The notes below the pieces were generated by a model that was not told the origin of the DNA, did no database searches, and saw only the letters and a list, made by a program, of their open reading frames with translations. Of a stretch of 11,988 bases of DNA, positions 1 to 7,134 are shown one piece after another. Source of the stretch: Azoamicus sp964456515 (lineage in GTDB: Bacteria > Pseudomonadota > Gammaproteobacteria > UBA6186 > Azoamicaceae); assembly GCA_964456515.1 (NCBI GenBank), contig CAYVZP010000005.1, forward strand, positions 1-11,988, given 5' to 3'. The stretch's first letter is position 1. Every line of letters begins with the position of its first letter. Position numbers and translations under genes: made by a program.

Positions 1-130
1 TTTTAACTTGTTCTTTTTTAAATTTTTTATTTTATATAATATTTTTTTTTCTTTTAATAAAATTTAAAAAAGCTTCAGCTCTTTTTTTTTTTTCTTTATG
101 CGTTAAAGGTGGTTTGCTAAATTTATTCAT
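1..130 (-). CDS. ParG/ParB-like partition protein, 5' part, interrupted by a stop and cut by the window edge
   Basis: An ATG at 130-128 overlaps the end of parA by 8 bases (ATGAATAA). The reading frame gives a Lys-rich start (MNKFSKPPLTHKEKKKRAEA...) for 32 codons, then TAA at 34-32. In the copy at 11679-11957 the same codon is TTA. Beyond the stop the frame still matches that copy (FKKEQVK against FKKEPVK) until the window ends. The gene is therefore probably intact in the real molecule, and the stop reflects either a sequence error near the contig edge or a recent nonsense change. The long A-run at 93-82 is another place where sequencing could slip. The start codon here looks sound, unlike in the right copy. 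The likely role is the DNA-binding partner of ParA. Confidence 0.6.
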
Positions 131-161
131 TAAAAATCTCTTTATATAACATTTTAATTTC
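1..161. repeat. Left copy of terminal direct repeat
   Basis: Bases 1-161 align without a single gap to 11828-11988. I count 24 mismatches by eye, about 85% identity. The stretch 56-93 is identical to 11883-11920. It covers the end of parA and the start of the small partner gene. In the outer part (1-55) the left copy has T at 8 of 9 mismatches and A at the other. Beyond position 93 it is the right copy that turns T-rich. This fits a circular molecule whose linear contig overlaps itself with poor consensus at each edge. A true duplication is the alternative. Confidence 0.85.
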
Positions 162-767
162 ATCTGCAGCTTTTTGATCTTCTGGGGTGTATTCTAATAC
201 AGACATTCCCCTAATAGTAGCACGTCTAAAAGCTATTCTTTCATAAACTAGTGTTTTTAATAAAATAAAATCTGGAAATTCTGATATTAATTTTTTAGCT
301 TCCTCTACTTCTTTAACAACAGGATTGGTATGAGCTTGATTTATTAATAAATATACCTTTAAGTTAGCATTTACCTCTGTAGCTATTTCTGTTAATGTAT
401 TTAATCTACCAAGCGTCCATAAATCAAATTGTGATGGTCTTAATGGAAATATAACCTTATCGGCCACCAGTAAGGCGCCTCGTAATTCTAATGAATCTCT
501 TCCACCTGCATCTATTATAATATCACGATATTTTTCTTTTAAAAACAATGTTTCAGTTCTCACGCCTTTATCAAATTTTTGAACGCTTGCTATTCGTGGA
601 GTAATATAATTATCTTCTCTTATTGAACACCAAAAACTTGCTGACGGTTGTCTGTCTGTATCAATTAATAATAAGCTATTTGTTTTTTTCGTTCTAAGTA
701 CTGATAGGTTTGTTGCAATAGTTGTTTTACCAGTTCCGCCTTTTTCTCCACCAATAAGAATAATCAA
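123..767 (-). CDS. parA: ParA/ParF-type plasmid partition ATPase
   Basis: This 214-residue cytoplasmic P-loop ATPase of the ParA/MinD superfamily positions plasmid copies before division. The deviant Walker A motif GEKGGTGKTT lies at residues 7-16, with the signature lysine near residue 9. DTDRQ follows at about 36-40, and the Walker B-like IIIDAGGRD at about 83-91. There is no N-terminal DNA-binding domain, so it resembles short type Ib proteins (ParF of TP228 is the model), whose partner is a ribbon-helix-helix protein. Such a gene follows at once, overlapping by 8 bases. The start is TTG at 767-765, supported by a G-rich ribosome site (complement of 774-777) six bases upstream. No ATG start lies nearby. 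Motifs found upstream at 799-888 may be its centromere or operator. GC content is higher than in resB: 24 of 60 bases at 421-480 are G or C. Confidence 0.93.
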   Translation of the reverse strand: MIILIGGEKGGTGKTTIATNLSVLRTKKTNSLLLIDTDRQPSASFWCSIREDNYITPRIASVQKFDKGVRTETLFLKEKYRDIIIDAGGRDSLELRGALLVADKVIFPLRPSQFDLWTLGRLNTLTEIATEVNANLKVYLLINQAHTNPVVKEVEEAKKLISEFPDFILLKTLVYERIAFRRATIRGMSVLEYTPEDQKAADEIKMLYKEIFNE

Positions 768-798
768 AACTTACCCCTTTTTTATAAATGCATAAAAC

Positions 799-888
799 AA
801 GCATAATGCTATTATAATAAAGCTATAATTCAATCATTACAATAGCGTTATGCTTATTTTTTATAGCAATCTGATAGCATTATGCTTA
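799..888. repeat. Three copies of an ATAGCRTTATGCTT motif: candidate partition site or operator
   Basis: The motif ATAGCATTATGCTTA occurs at 874-888. A copy with one change (G for A) is at 842-856, and an inverted copy, AAGCATAATGCTAT, is at 799-812. A half copy (ATAGCAA) starts near 863. The repeats fill the space between the divergent parA and resB genes. In type Ib systems such as parFGH, the centromere lies upstream of parF and the RHH partner binds short repeats there. I infer that these are binding sites for the small partner protein, serving partition and self-regulation. They could also be iterons of an origin. Confidence 0.65.
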
Positions 889-909
889 TTTGATATTAAA
901 GGATATCGT

Positions 910-938
910 TTGACACATCGCCTGGTTTATAATATATA
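910..938 (+). promoter_or_regulatory. Sigma70-like promoter for the respiratory gene block
   Basis: A consensus -35 box TTGACA (910-915) is followed after exactly 17 bases by TATATA (933-938). Transcription would begin near 945, just ahead of GGAG at 965-968 and the TTG at 979 proposed as the resB start. The region is rich in TA runs, so the -10 position is less certain than the -35. No Fnr/Anr-type TTGAT-N4-ATCAA site is visible beside it. Confidence 0.5.
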
Positions 939-978
939 TATATATAAATATAGTATATTTATTTGGAGTATTTTAATT

Positions 979-2064
979 TTGATTACTAAATTGTTTTATA
1001 ACTGTTTAATTTTTATTTCACGTAGTGAAATTTTTATTATATCATTAATATTATTTTTAATAACATTAATTATTGGAACCATATCTCAAAAATATATAGG
1101 AATTCAATCTGTTAAAGATATATATTTTAATTCTAATGTTTTTTATATTTATAATATTATTCCATTACCTGGTGGAAAATTATTATTTATAATTATATTT
1201 TTTAATTTATTATTTAAATTAATTTTAAATAAAATTAAAATTAATACAATCTTAATACACGTTAGTATTTTATTATTATTAATAGGATCTTATTTAGAAT
1301 ACAAATTTTCAGAAACTGGATATTTAATTTTAGATAAAAACATTATAATTAATAATTTTGTTAATGAAAATAATTATTCAATAACAATTAATTATAATAA
1401 TAAAATATTAAATACTAATATTATTAAAAATAATGTATTAAATAAAACGGTGATTGCGATTAATGACATTAATAATAATAAAATTACATTAATTAAATTT
1501 TTTAAAAATATTAACATGAATATATCACAAAACAATCTTAAAAAAACACAATTTAATAAAAATCTTTTTTATGATATTAAAGAGATTTCATGTTTTGTAG
1601 AACATGAGCATGTAAAAACTGGAATATTATGTATAATAAATAATGAAAATTTTTTTATTCTTGAAGGATTAACTTATATTATTAATAATGAAAATATTCA
1701 ATATTCAATTATTTTAACTAAAACTAAAGATATTATGCCTTTTACAATTAAATTATTAGAATTTGAACGAGATGTTTATCAAAAAACTGATACCGCTAAA
1801 TCATATACATCAACCATTCTTATCACATCTAATGATTTAAAAAACTGGAAATTTAATATTAAAATGAATAATCCTTTAAAATATAAACAATTTATTTTTT
1901 ATCAATCATCTTTTATTAAAAATGATCAAAATGTATATTCTAGTATATTAAATGTTAAAAAAAATTCATTTAGTTTTGTTTTTTATTTTGCTTCAATTGT
2001 TATGTTTTTAGGATTTATGTTAAATATATATATATTTTTTAACCATTATCGAAAAAAAATATGA
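979..2064 (+). CDS. resB: ResB/CcsB cytochrome c biogenesis membrane protein
   Basis: With CcsA this protein forms the System II haem lyase, which exports haem and attaches it to CXXCH motifs outside the cytoplasmic membrane. From the TTG at 979 it has 361 residues. Family features in order are an opening helix ending IIGTISQKY (about residues 17-39), two more helices with a conserved-type histidine in LIHVSILLLL (about 94), a long Asn/Lys-rich periplasmic domain with the stretches PFTIKLLEFERDVY and MNNPLKYKQFIFYQSS, and a last helix near 330-354. I prefer TTG 979, preceded by GGAG at 965-968, because the protein then begins as ResB proteins usually do. The upstream ATG at 850 lies inside the repeat motifs and ahead of the promoter. 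The gene is extremely AT-rich (only 3 G/C in 1381-1440). It overlaps ccsA by 4 bases. Confidence 0.85.
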   Translation: MITKLFYNCLIFISRSEIFIISLILFLITLIIGTISQKYIGIQSVKDIYFNSNVFYIYNIIPLPGGKLLFIIIFFNLLFKLILNKIKINTILIHVSILLLLIGSYLEYKFSETGYLILDKNIIINNFVNENNYSITINYNNKILNTNIIKNNVLNKTVIAINDINNNKITLIKFFKNINMNISQNNLKKTQFNKNLFYDIKEISCFVEHEHVKTGILCIINNENFFILEGLTYIINNENIQYSIILTKTKDIMPFTIKLLEFERDVYQKTDTAKSYTSTILITSNDLKNWKFNIKMNNPLKYKQFIFYQSSFIKNDQNVYSSILNVKKNSFSFVFYFASIVMFLGFMLNIYIFFNHYRKKI

Positions 2065-3773
2065 TTATTATTAAAAAAATTATATATATAACATTGTTTT
2101 GTTCAACGTTTTTATTTTTAAATATATTTATACTTAAAAATGATACTAACAATTTTGCTAAAATACCGATATTAAATGACGGTAGAGTTAAAACGCTAAA
2201 TTGTTTTTTAAAATCACATTTACATGATATATTAAATGTTAAATTAATTGAGTTACCAAATATATTTGCAAAAATAATATTTGATTTTGATATTTTTTCA
2301 GATTTAACATTATTTAAAATAATAAATCAAAATTTACTTTTAAATTTTGATATTAAATTAACTGATAATAATTTATATTCATTTAATAACATCATGATTG
2401 GATTATTTAAAAATATAGATACCATTAATATTTTATTAAAAATGAATTATTTTGATCTTAATGATACTCAAAAACAGATGTTAAATTTATATAATAAAAT
2501 AAATTTAATTTTAAATTTTAAAACACAGTTTCATTTATTTAATTCAATCTCAAAAACCGGTTATACAAATTATGATAAAATTATTGCTAATAAAAATAAT
2601 GCTAATTTTTATAATAATAATAAAGATATAAATAATATTTTTTATATTGTTAAAATTAATAAAATTAATTGGATTGATTTTAACACACAATTAAATTTAA
2701 ATGATACAACATTATTAGAAAACCTTAATATAATTAATAATATGGCTAAAACTTTTAGAAATAAAGATGATGTATCATGGAATGCTGCCTGTACGTGTTA
2801 TTTAAATTTAATTAAACAACAATTATCTATTCATGATCGTGTTTTAATTTATTTTGAACATCTATATAGTAAAATTAATTTAGTTCAACTAGCTTTTTAT
2901 ATATATATATTATCCTTCATGATATATGTATATATGTTAGTATGTAAACATTTATGGCGATACTTTAATACTGTTTTTAATTATTCATTTTATGTTGGTA
3001 TATTATTTTCTATATTTGATATTTTTGTGAGATTTATTATTTCCGGAAGACCGCCAGTAACAAATTTATATGAATCAATAATATTTGTTAATGTTATTTA
3101 TTCAATATGTTTACTTATATATATAGAAAAATTTAAATATAAATTTAATTTATTGATACCCTTATTTTTTTTATTAATATTTCAATGTATAGCATATAAC
3201 TATAATTATGGTGATGAAATTAAAAATCTAACATCTGTTTTAAATACAAGTTTTTGGCTTGTTACTCATGTTATAACAATAACAATAGGGTATGCTTTAT
3301 GTTTAATTGTTAGTATTTTAGCTCACGTTTATTTTTTTTATAAATTCTTTAGCGTTAATATTAATAAAAATTTTATTTTTTTTAAAATATTAAATTTTTT
3401 AACAATAATAGCTTTAGTTTTTATAATTTTTGGAACAATATTAGGTGGCGTGTGGGCCGATCAATCATGGGGGCGTTTCTGGGGATGGGATCCTAAAGAA
3501 AATGGGGCGATGTTAGTTGTTTTATGGTTAATATTAGTTTTACATTTGAAGATTGTTAATAAAAATGATATATGGTTTTCTGTAGGTTTAATATTTACAA
3601 GCATTATAGTATTATTATCATGGTTTGGGGTAAATATGTTAAACGTTGGTTTGCATTCGTATGGTTTTACAGATAAAATTGGGTTATGGTTATTGCTTTT
3701 TGCAGGATTTGAGTGTTTATACGTGTTTTTAATATTAATTTTATTTAAAAATAAAATATATTTACATTATTAA
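2061..3773 (+). CDS. ccsA: CcsA/ResC haem export and attachment protein with large N-terminal domain
   Basis: This is the haem-handling half of System II, 570 residues. Residues 8-25 form a membrane segment, followed by a roughly 230-residue soluble domain starting with IPILNDGRVKTL (35-46). A similar 'dGR' start is known from CcsBA-type proteins of Bacteroidota and Campylobacterota. From about 275 onward come the multi-helix CcsA core and the tryptophan-rich WWD motif WGRFWGWDPKENGAM (470-484). Candidate haem-ligand histidines are His403 (WLVTHV) and His532 (NVGLHSYG). The ATG overlaps the resB stop (ATGA) with no clear ribosome site, which implies translational coupling. It would serve CcoO and CcoP encoded downstream. 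The core assignment is firm; the role of the N-terminal domain is not clear. Confidence 0.93.
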   Translation: MIIIKKIIYITLFCSTFLFLNIFILKNDTNNFAKIPILNDGRVKTLNCFLKSHLHDILNVKLIELPNIFAKIIFDFDIFSDLTLFKIINQNLLLNFDIKLTDNNLYSFNNIMIGLFKNIDTINILLKMNYFDLNDTQKQMLNLYNKINLILNFKTQFHLFNSISKTGYTNYDKIIANKNNANFYNNNKDINNIFYIVKINKINWIDFNTQLNLNDTTLLENLNIINNMAKTFRNKDDVSWNAACTCYLNLIKQQLSIHDRVLIYFEHLYSKINLVQLAFYIYILSFMIYVYMLVCKHLWRYFNTVFNYSFYVGILFSIFDIFVRFIISGRPPVTNLYESIIFVNVIYSICLLIYIEKFKYKFNLLIPLFFLLIFQCIAYNYNYGDEIKNLTSVLNTSFWLVTHVITITIGYALCLIVSILAHVYFFYKFFSVNINKNFIFFKILNFLTIIALVFIIFGTILGGVWADQSWGRFWGWDPKENGAMLVVLWLILVLHLKIVNKNDIWFSVGLIFTSIIVLLSWFGVNMLNVGLHSYGFTDKIGLWLLLFAGFECLYVFLILILFKNKIYLHY

Positions 3774-3844
3774 TTTGAATTTGCTATTATTTTTTTTAAT
3801 TAACGTTATATAATTTATATTATATACAAAGGAAGATGTTTTTT

Positions 3845-4015
3845 ATGAATATAATATATGTTCTTATACCATTAAGTTTATTAGTTGTTTTTGTTGCTAT
3901 TGTGTTTTTCTTTTGGGCAGTAAACAATGATCAATATGATGACTTTGACTCACCTTCAAAACATATAATTTTAGATGACAAGAAAAAGGTAAAAAAAGAT
4001 GTTTTTCATGTATGA
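3845..4015 (+). CDS. ccoS: CcoS, cbb3 oxidase assembly protein
   Basis: This is a 56-residue membrane protein. A single helix (about residues 4-24) is followed by FFFWAVNNDQYDDFDSPS (21-38), the family hallmark of a Trp-Ala-Val stretch and an acidic QYDD segment, and then a Lys/Asp-rich tail. CcoS is needed in other bacteria to insert haem b and copper into CcoN. A good ribosome site (AAAGGAAG, about 3827-3834) sits upstream of the ATG. The gene lies before ccoN, whereas in most proteobacteria it closes a ccoGHIS group. Length is within the family's normal range. The 71 bases before it hold a possible -10 box (TATAAT, 3809-3814) but no convincing -35. Confidence 0.88.
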   Translation: MNIIYVLIPLSLLVVFVAIVFFFWAVNNDQYDDFDSPSKHIILDDKKKVKKDVFHV

Positions 4016-4018
4016 TAT

Positions 4019-4041
4019 CGGGCTCGTGATAGCCGTTTTTT
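4019..4041 (+). terminator. Weak hairpin with T-run after ccoS
   Basis: GGCT (4021-4024) can pair with AGCC (4031-4034) across a six-base loop. C4019-G4035 can extend the stem past a one-base bulge, and six T follow. It is an island of G/C in very AT-rich sequence. The stem is short, so it could be a leaky terminator or attenuator that sets ccsA/ccoS apart from ccoN. The rest of the gap up to 4096 is AT-rich with no clear ribosome site for ccoN. Confidence 0.4.
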
Positions 4042-4096
4042 ATTTAATTTTTTTAAAATAATTTTTAATTTTTTATATATAACTGTAGTTAATATT

Positions 4097-5545
4097 ATGA
4101 ATGAAAATAAAGTTTCGAAAACAGCATTTGATGGCGATATTTATAATTATAAAGTTGTAAAACAACTTACTCTTATGACTATTGTTTGGGGAATAATTGG
4201 AATGACTGTTGGTGTTCTTATAGCAGCTGAACTTGTTTGGCCTGAAATAGGTGAAGGAATTCCTTGGTTATCTTTTGGTAGATTAAGACCATTGCATACA
4301 AATTTGGTTATTTTTGCCTTTGCTGGAACTGGATTAATGGCAACATCTTTTTATGTTGTTCAAAGAACTTGTCAGGTTAGGTTAGCTTTTGATAAATTAG
4401 CGGCTTTTGTGTTTTGGGGTTGGCAGGTAGTGATTGTTTTAGTTGGCATAACCTTACCAATGGGTTTTACAACAACAAAAGAATACGCTGAAATGGAATG
4501 GTCGATAGCATTATTTTTAGCTGTCGTTTGGTTATCATATGCCATTGTTTATTTTGTTACAATTGCTAGACGTAAGGTTTCACATATTTATGTTGCTAAT
4601 TGGTTTTATGGATCGTTTATAATAACCATTACATTATTACATGTAGTAAATCATTTGGCTTTACCTGTATCATTATTTAAATCATATCCTATTTATTCTG
4701 GTGCTGTTGATGCTATGGTTCAATGGTGGTACGGTCATAATGCTGTAGGTTTTTTATTAACAGCCGGCTTTCTTGGAATGATGTATTATTTTATTCCAAT
4801 TCAGGTTCAAAAGCCTGTATATTCTTATAGATTATCAATTGTACATTTTTGGTCATTAATTGGTATATATATGTGGGCTGGAGCGCATCATTTGCATTAT
4901 AGTGCTTTACCTGATTGGACCCAAACGTTAGGTATGGTCTTTTCATTAATGTTGATAGCTCCATCATGGGGTGGAATGATAAATGGAATGATGACATTTT
5001 CCGGGGCATGGTATAAATTAAAAACAGATCCTATTTTAAGATTTTATTTAGTATGTTTAACATTTTATGGTATGGCTACATTTGAAGGTTCTTTCATGGC
5101 TATTAAAACAGTAAATAGTTTATCACATAACACTGATTGGACAATTGCGCATGTTCATTCTGGCGCTTTAGGCTGGGTAGCCATGATAACTATAGGATCT
5201 ATATATGTTTTAATTCCAAGGATTTTTAATAAAAGATCAATGTATAGTATAAGTTTAATTAATGTACATTTTTGGCTTGCAACGACTGGAACATTGGTAT
5301 ATACAATATCAATGTGGATATCTGGTATAATGCAAGGATTAATGTGGAGAGCTATTGATGAGGATGGTACATTGACGTATGCGTTTATAGAAGTTGTAAT
5401 GGCAACACATCCGTTTTATCTTTTAAGATTTATTGGTGGTGTCATTTTTTTATTTGGAATGTTTTTTATGTTATATAATGTTTGGATGACTGTTAATAAA
5501 AAAGAGTATTCCTTTTCATTTTCTAAAGAAGGGGCTGTCACATGA
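4097..5545 (+). CDS. ccoN: cbb3-type cytochrome c oxidase subunit I
   Basis: This is the catalytic subunit, which reduces O2 to water and pumps protons. At 482 residues it is full length for CcoN and strongly hydrophobic throughout. Ligands visible in the sequence are His67 (LRPLHTNL) and His354 (AHVHSGALGW) for low-spin haem b, His352 for haem b3, and His214 (WYGHNAVGF), His264 and His265 (AGAHHLHYS) for CuB. Tyr258 (GIYMWAGAHH) sits one helix turn before the histidine pair, where the family has the Tyr cross-linked to the CuB histidine. These assignments follow alignment by motif. All key residues are present, so the enzyme should be active. The gene is less AT-rich than resB and ccsA, as expected for a conserved protein. 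It overlaps ccoO by 4 bases (ATGA). Confidence 0.98.
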   Translation: MNENKVSKTAFDGDIYNYKVVKQLTLMTIVWGIIGMTVGVLIAAELVWPEIGEGIPWLSFGRLRPLHTNLVIFAFAGTGLMATSFYVVQRTCQVRLAFDKLAAFVFWGWQVVIVLVGITLPMGFTTTKEYAEMEWSIALFLAVVWLSYAIVYFVTIARRKVSHIYVANWFYGSFIITITLLHVVNHLALPVSLFKSYPIYSGAVDAMVQWWYGHNAVGFLLTAGFLGMMYYFIPIQVQKPVYSYRLSIVHFWSLIGIYMWAGAHHLHYSALPDWTQTLGMVFSLMLIAPSWGGMINGMMTFSGAWYKLKTDPILRFYLVCLTFYGMATFEGSFMAIKTVNSLSHNTDWTIAHVHSGALGWVAMITIGSIYVLIPRIFNKRSMYSISLINVHFWLATTGTLVYTISMWISGIMQGLMWRAIDEDGTLTYAFIEVVMATHPFYLLRFIGGVIFLFGMFFMLYNVWMTVNKKEYSFSFSKEGAVT

Positions 5546-6150
5546 ATCATGAGATACTTGAAAAAAATATAGGGTTAATGGGAGTTTGTATATTAATTGT
5601 TGTTAGTATAGGCGGCCTGGTTGAAATTGTGCCACTTTTTTTTCAACCTGACTTACATAAACCATTAAAAGGTTTAACACCAATAACTGCCTTAGAACTT
5701 GAAGGTAGAGATATTTATATTAGAGAAGGGTGTCATGTATGTCATACACAAATGGTTCGACCATTGTATGCTGAAACAAAACGTTATGGAGCTTATTCTG
5801 TTGTTGGTGAACATGTTTATGAGCGCCCTTTTTTATGGGGTTCAAAAAGAACTGGTCCTGATTTAGCTAGAGTTGGTGGACGATATAGTGATGATTGGCA
5901 TAGAATTCATTTACAAAATCCTAGATTGGTTGTTCCAGCTTCAAAAATGCCATCATATCCATGGTTGGGAAAAACATTATTAAATGAAATGTCGCCAATG
6001 AAAAAAATGAAAGTATTAAAAACGCTTGGAGTACCTTATACGGACAATGATATTGAAAATGCTTTTAAAGTTGTTAAAGGTAAAACTGAAGAAGATGCCA
6101 TGGTTGCGTATTTACAACAACTTGGTTTAGCTTACAAAAGATCTAAATAA
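5542..6150 (+). CDS. ccoO: cbb3-type cytochrome c oxidase subunit II (mono-haem cytochrome c)
   Basis: This membrane-anchored c-type cytochrome, 202 residues, hands electrons to CcoN. An N-terminal helix (about 10-34) is followed by one haem c motif, CHVCH at residues 64-68, in the family context REGCHVCHTQMVRPL. SKMPSYPWL (134-142) supplies the likely axial ligand Met136. YGAYSVVGE, GPDLARVGGRYSDDWH and the closing segment DAMVAYLQQLG are also typical of CcoO. A ribosome site (GAAGG, 5528-5532) precedes the ATG. Haem would be attached by the ResB-CcsA pair encoded upstream. Length and motifs are those of an intact protein. Confidence 0.98.
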   Translation: MNHEILEKNIGLMGVCILIVVSIGGLVEIVPLFFQPDLHKPLKGLTPITALELEGRDIYIREGCHVCHTQMVRPLYAETKRYGAYSVVGEHVYERPFLWGSKRTGPDLARVGGRYSDDWHRIHLQNPRLVVPASKMPSYPWLGKTLLNEMSPMKKMKVLKTLGVPYTDNDIENAFKVVKGKTEEDAMVAYLQQLGLAYKRSK

Positions 6151-6173
6151 ATTTTTTTGTTGTTTTTTTTAAT

Positions 6174-6194
6174 GATGCCTTTTAATAAGGCATC
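6174..6194 (+). other. Intercistronic hairpin between ccoO and ccoP
   Basis: GATGCCTT (6174-6181) pairs perfectly with AAGGCATC (6187-6194) around a five-base loop. T-rich sequence lies before it, not after it, so it is a poor intrinsic terminator on the plus strand. On the complementary strand the T-run would become an A-run before the stem. It may mark an mRNA processing or stability site at the place where ccoQ usually sits. Confidence 0.45.
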
Positions 6195-6240
6195 GAATGT
6201 GAAATATATATTATAAAAAAAATGATTTTTGGAGATAAAT

Positions 6241-7134
6241 GTGAGTAATGCAGTTAGTATATATATAATTTTTTTAGTAGTTGGTAGTATAATTTTTTAT
6301 ACCGCTTTATTTCTTGGCATGAGAACAACATCTCATCATGATGATGGTAAGACTGATATTAATGACATGACATCATTTGACGGAATTACTGAAACAAATC
6401 ATCCGTTACCTGGTTGGTGGTTATGGATAATGGGCATCTCAATTGTTTTTGGTATTGGTTATTTAGCTTTATATCCTGGATTAGGTAAGATTAAAGGCGC
6501 TTTAGGATGGGTGTCATATGATGATTATAACGCAAATACAGTTAAAGAAAATAAAATGTATGATCCAATTTATAACGCTTTTGCTAAAGAAAGTATTGAT
6601 GATTTATCTGTAAATTTTAAATCATTAAAAATTGGCAAGAGTTTATTTATGAATAATTGCGCTTTGTGTCATGGGTTAGATGCTAAAGGTGGAAACGGTT
6701 TTCCAAATTTAACTAATAATAAATGGTTATATGGTGGGACTCCAAAAGAAATTAAAACAAGTATAACTAATGGTAGAAGGGGTAAAATGCCTGGATATTC
6801 ACCTGTTATTAAAGATGATGCTGATGTAGAAAGCACTGCTTTATATGTATTATCATTAAGTGGTAAAAATGAACAATCATCTTTAACTGATAAAGGTAAA
6901 ATTAAATTTAATACAATTTGTTCAGCATGTCATGGAATGAATGCTAAAGGTAATAAATTTTTAGGTGCGCCAGATTTAACTGACCCTCAATGGATTTATG
7001 GTAGTTCTTTAAATAATATAAAAGATACTATTAAAAATGGTAGAAATGGTGTAATGCCAGCACATAAAAGTGTTTTAACGAAAGAACAAATTCATATTTT
7101 AACAGCATATATATATTCTTTAAATAAAAGTTAA
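6241..7134 (+). CDS. ccoP: cbb3-type cytochrome c oxidase subunit III (di-haem cytochrome c)
   Basis: CcoP takes electrons from soluble cytochrome c and passes them to CcoO. There are two N-terminal helices, the second in HPLPGWWLWIMGISIVFGIGY as in the family, then two cytochrome c domains. Haem motifs are CALCH and CSACH (encoded at about 6658-6672 and 6919-6933), with likely axial Met residues in GKMPGY and GVMPAH. I choose GTG 6241 because GGAGA (6231-6235) lies five bases ahead. A TTG at 6229 would add four residues and overlap that ribosome site. The product is 297 residues, the usual size. It overlaps ccoG by one base (TAATG). Confidence 0.96.
   Translation: MSNAVSIYIIFLVVGSIIFYTALFLGMRTTSHHDDGKTDINDMTSFDGITETNHPLPGWWLWIMGISIVFGIGYLALYPGLGKIKGALGWVSYDDYNANTVKENKMYDPIYNAFAKESIDDLSVNFKSLKIGKSLFMNNCALCHGLDAKGGNGFPNLTNNKWLYGGTPKEIKTSITNGRRGKMPGYSPVIKDDADVESTALYVLSLSGKNEQSSLTDKGKIKFNTICSACHGMNAKGNKFLGAPDLTDPQWIYGSSLNNIKDTIKNGRNGVMPAHKSVLTKEQIHILTAYIYSLNKS

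Noticed and set aside
850..978. N-terminal 43-codon extension of resB from ATG 850
   Set aside because: It overlaps the repeat motifs and the -35/-10 boxes, and does not resemble the start of ResB proteins.
4016..4040. G/C-rich island after ccoS as part of a tRNA or riboswitch
   Set aside because: There is no cloverleaf or known conserved core. A short hairpin with a T-run explains it better.
4791..5009. 72-codon minus-strand frame
   Set aside because: It lies wholly inside ccoN, which has all catalytic residues. The antisense product has no recognisable feature.
6173..6217. 14-codon frame between ccoO and ccoP as a possible ccoQ
   Set aside because: It is too short, has no membrane segment like that of CcoQ, and overlaps the hairpin.
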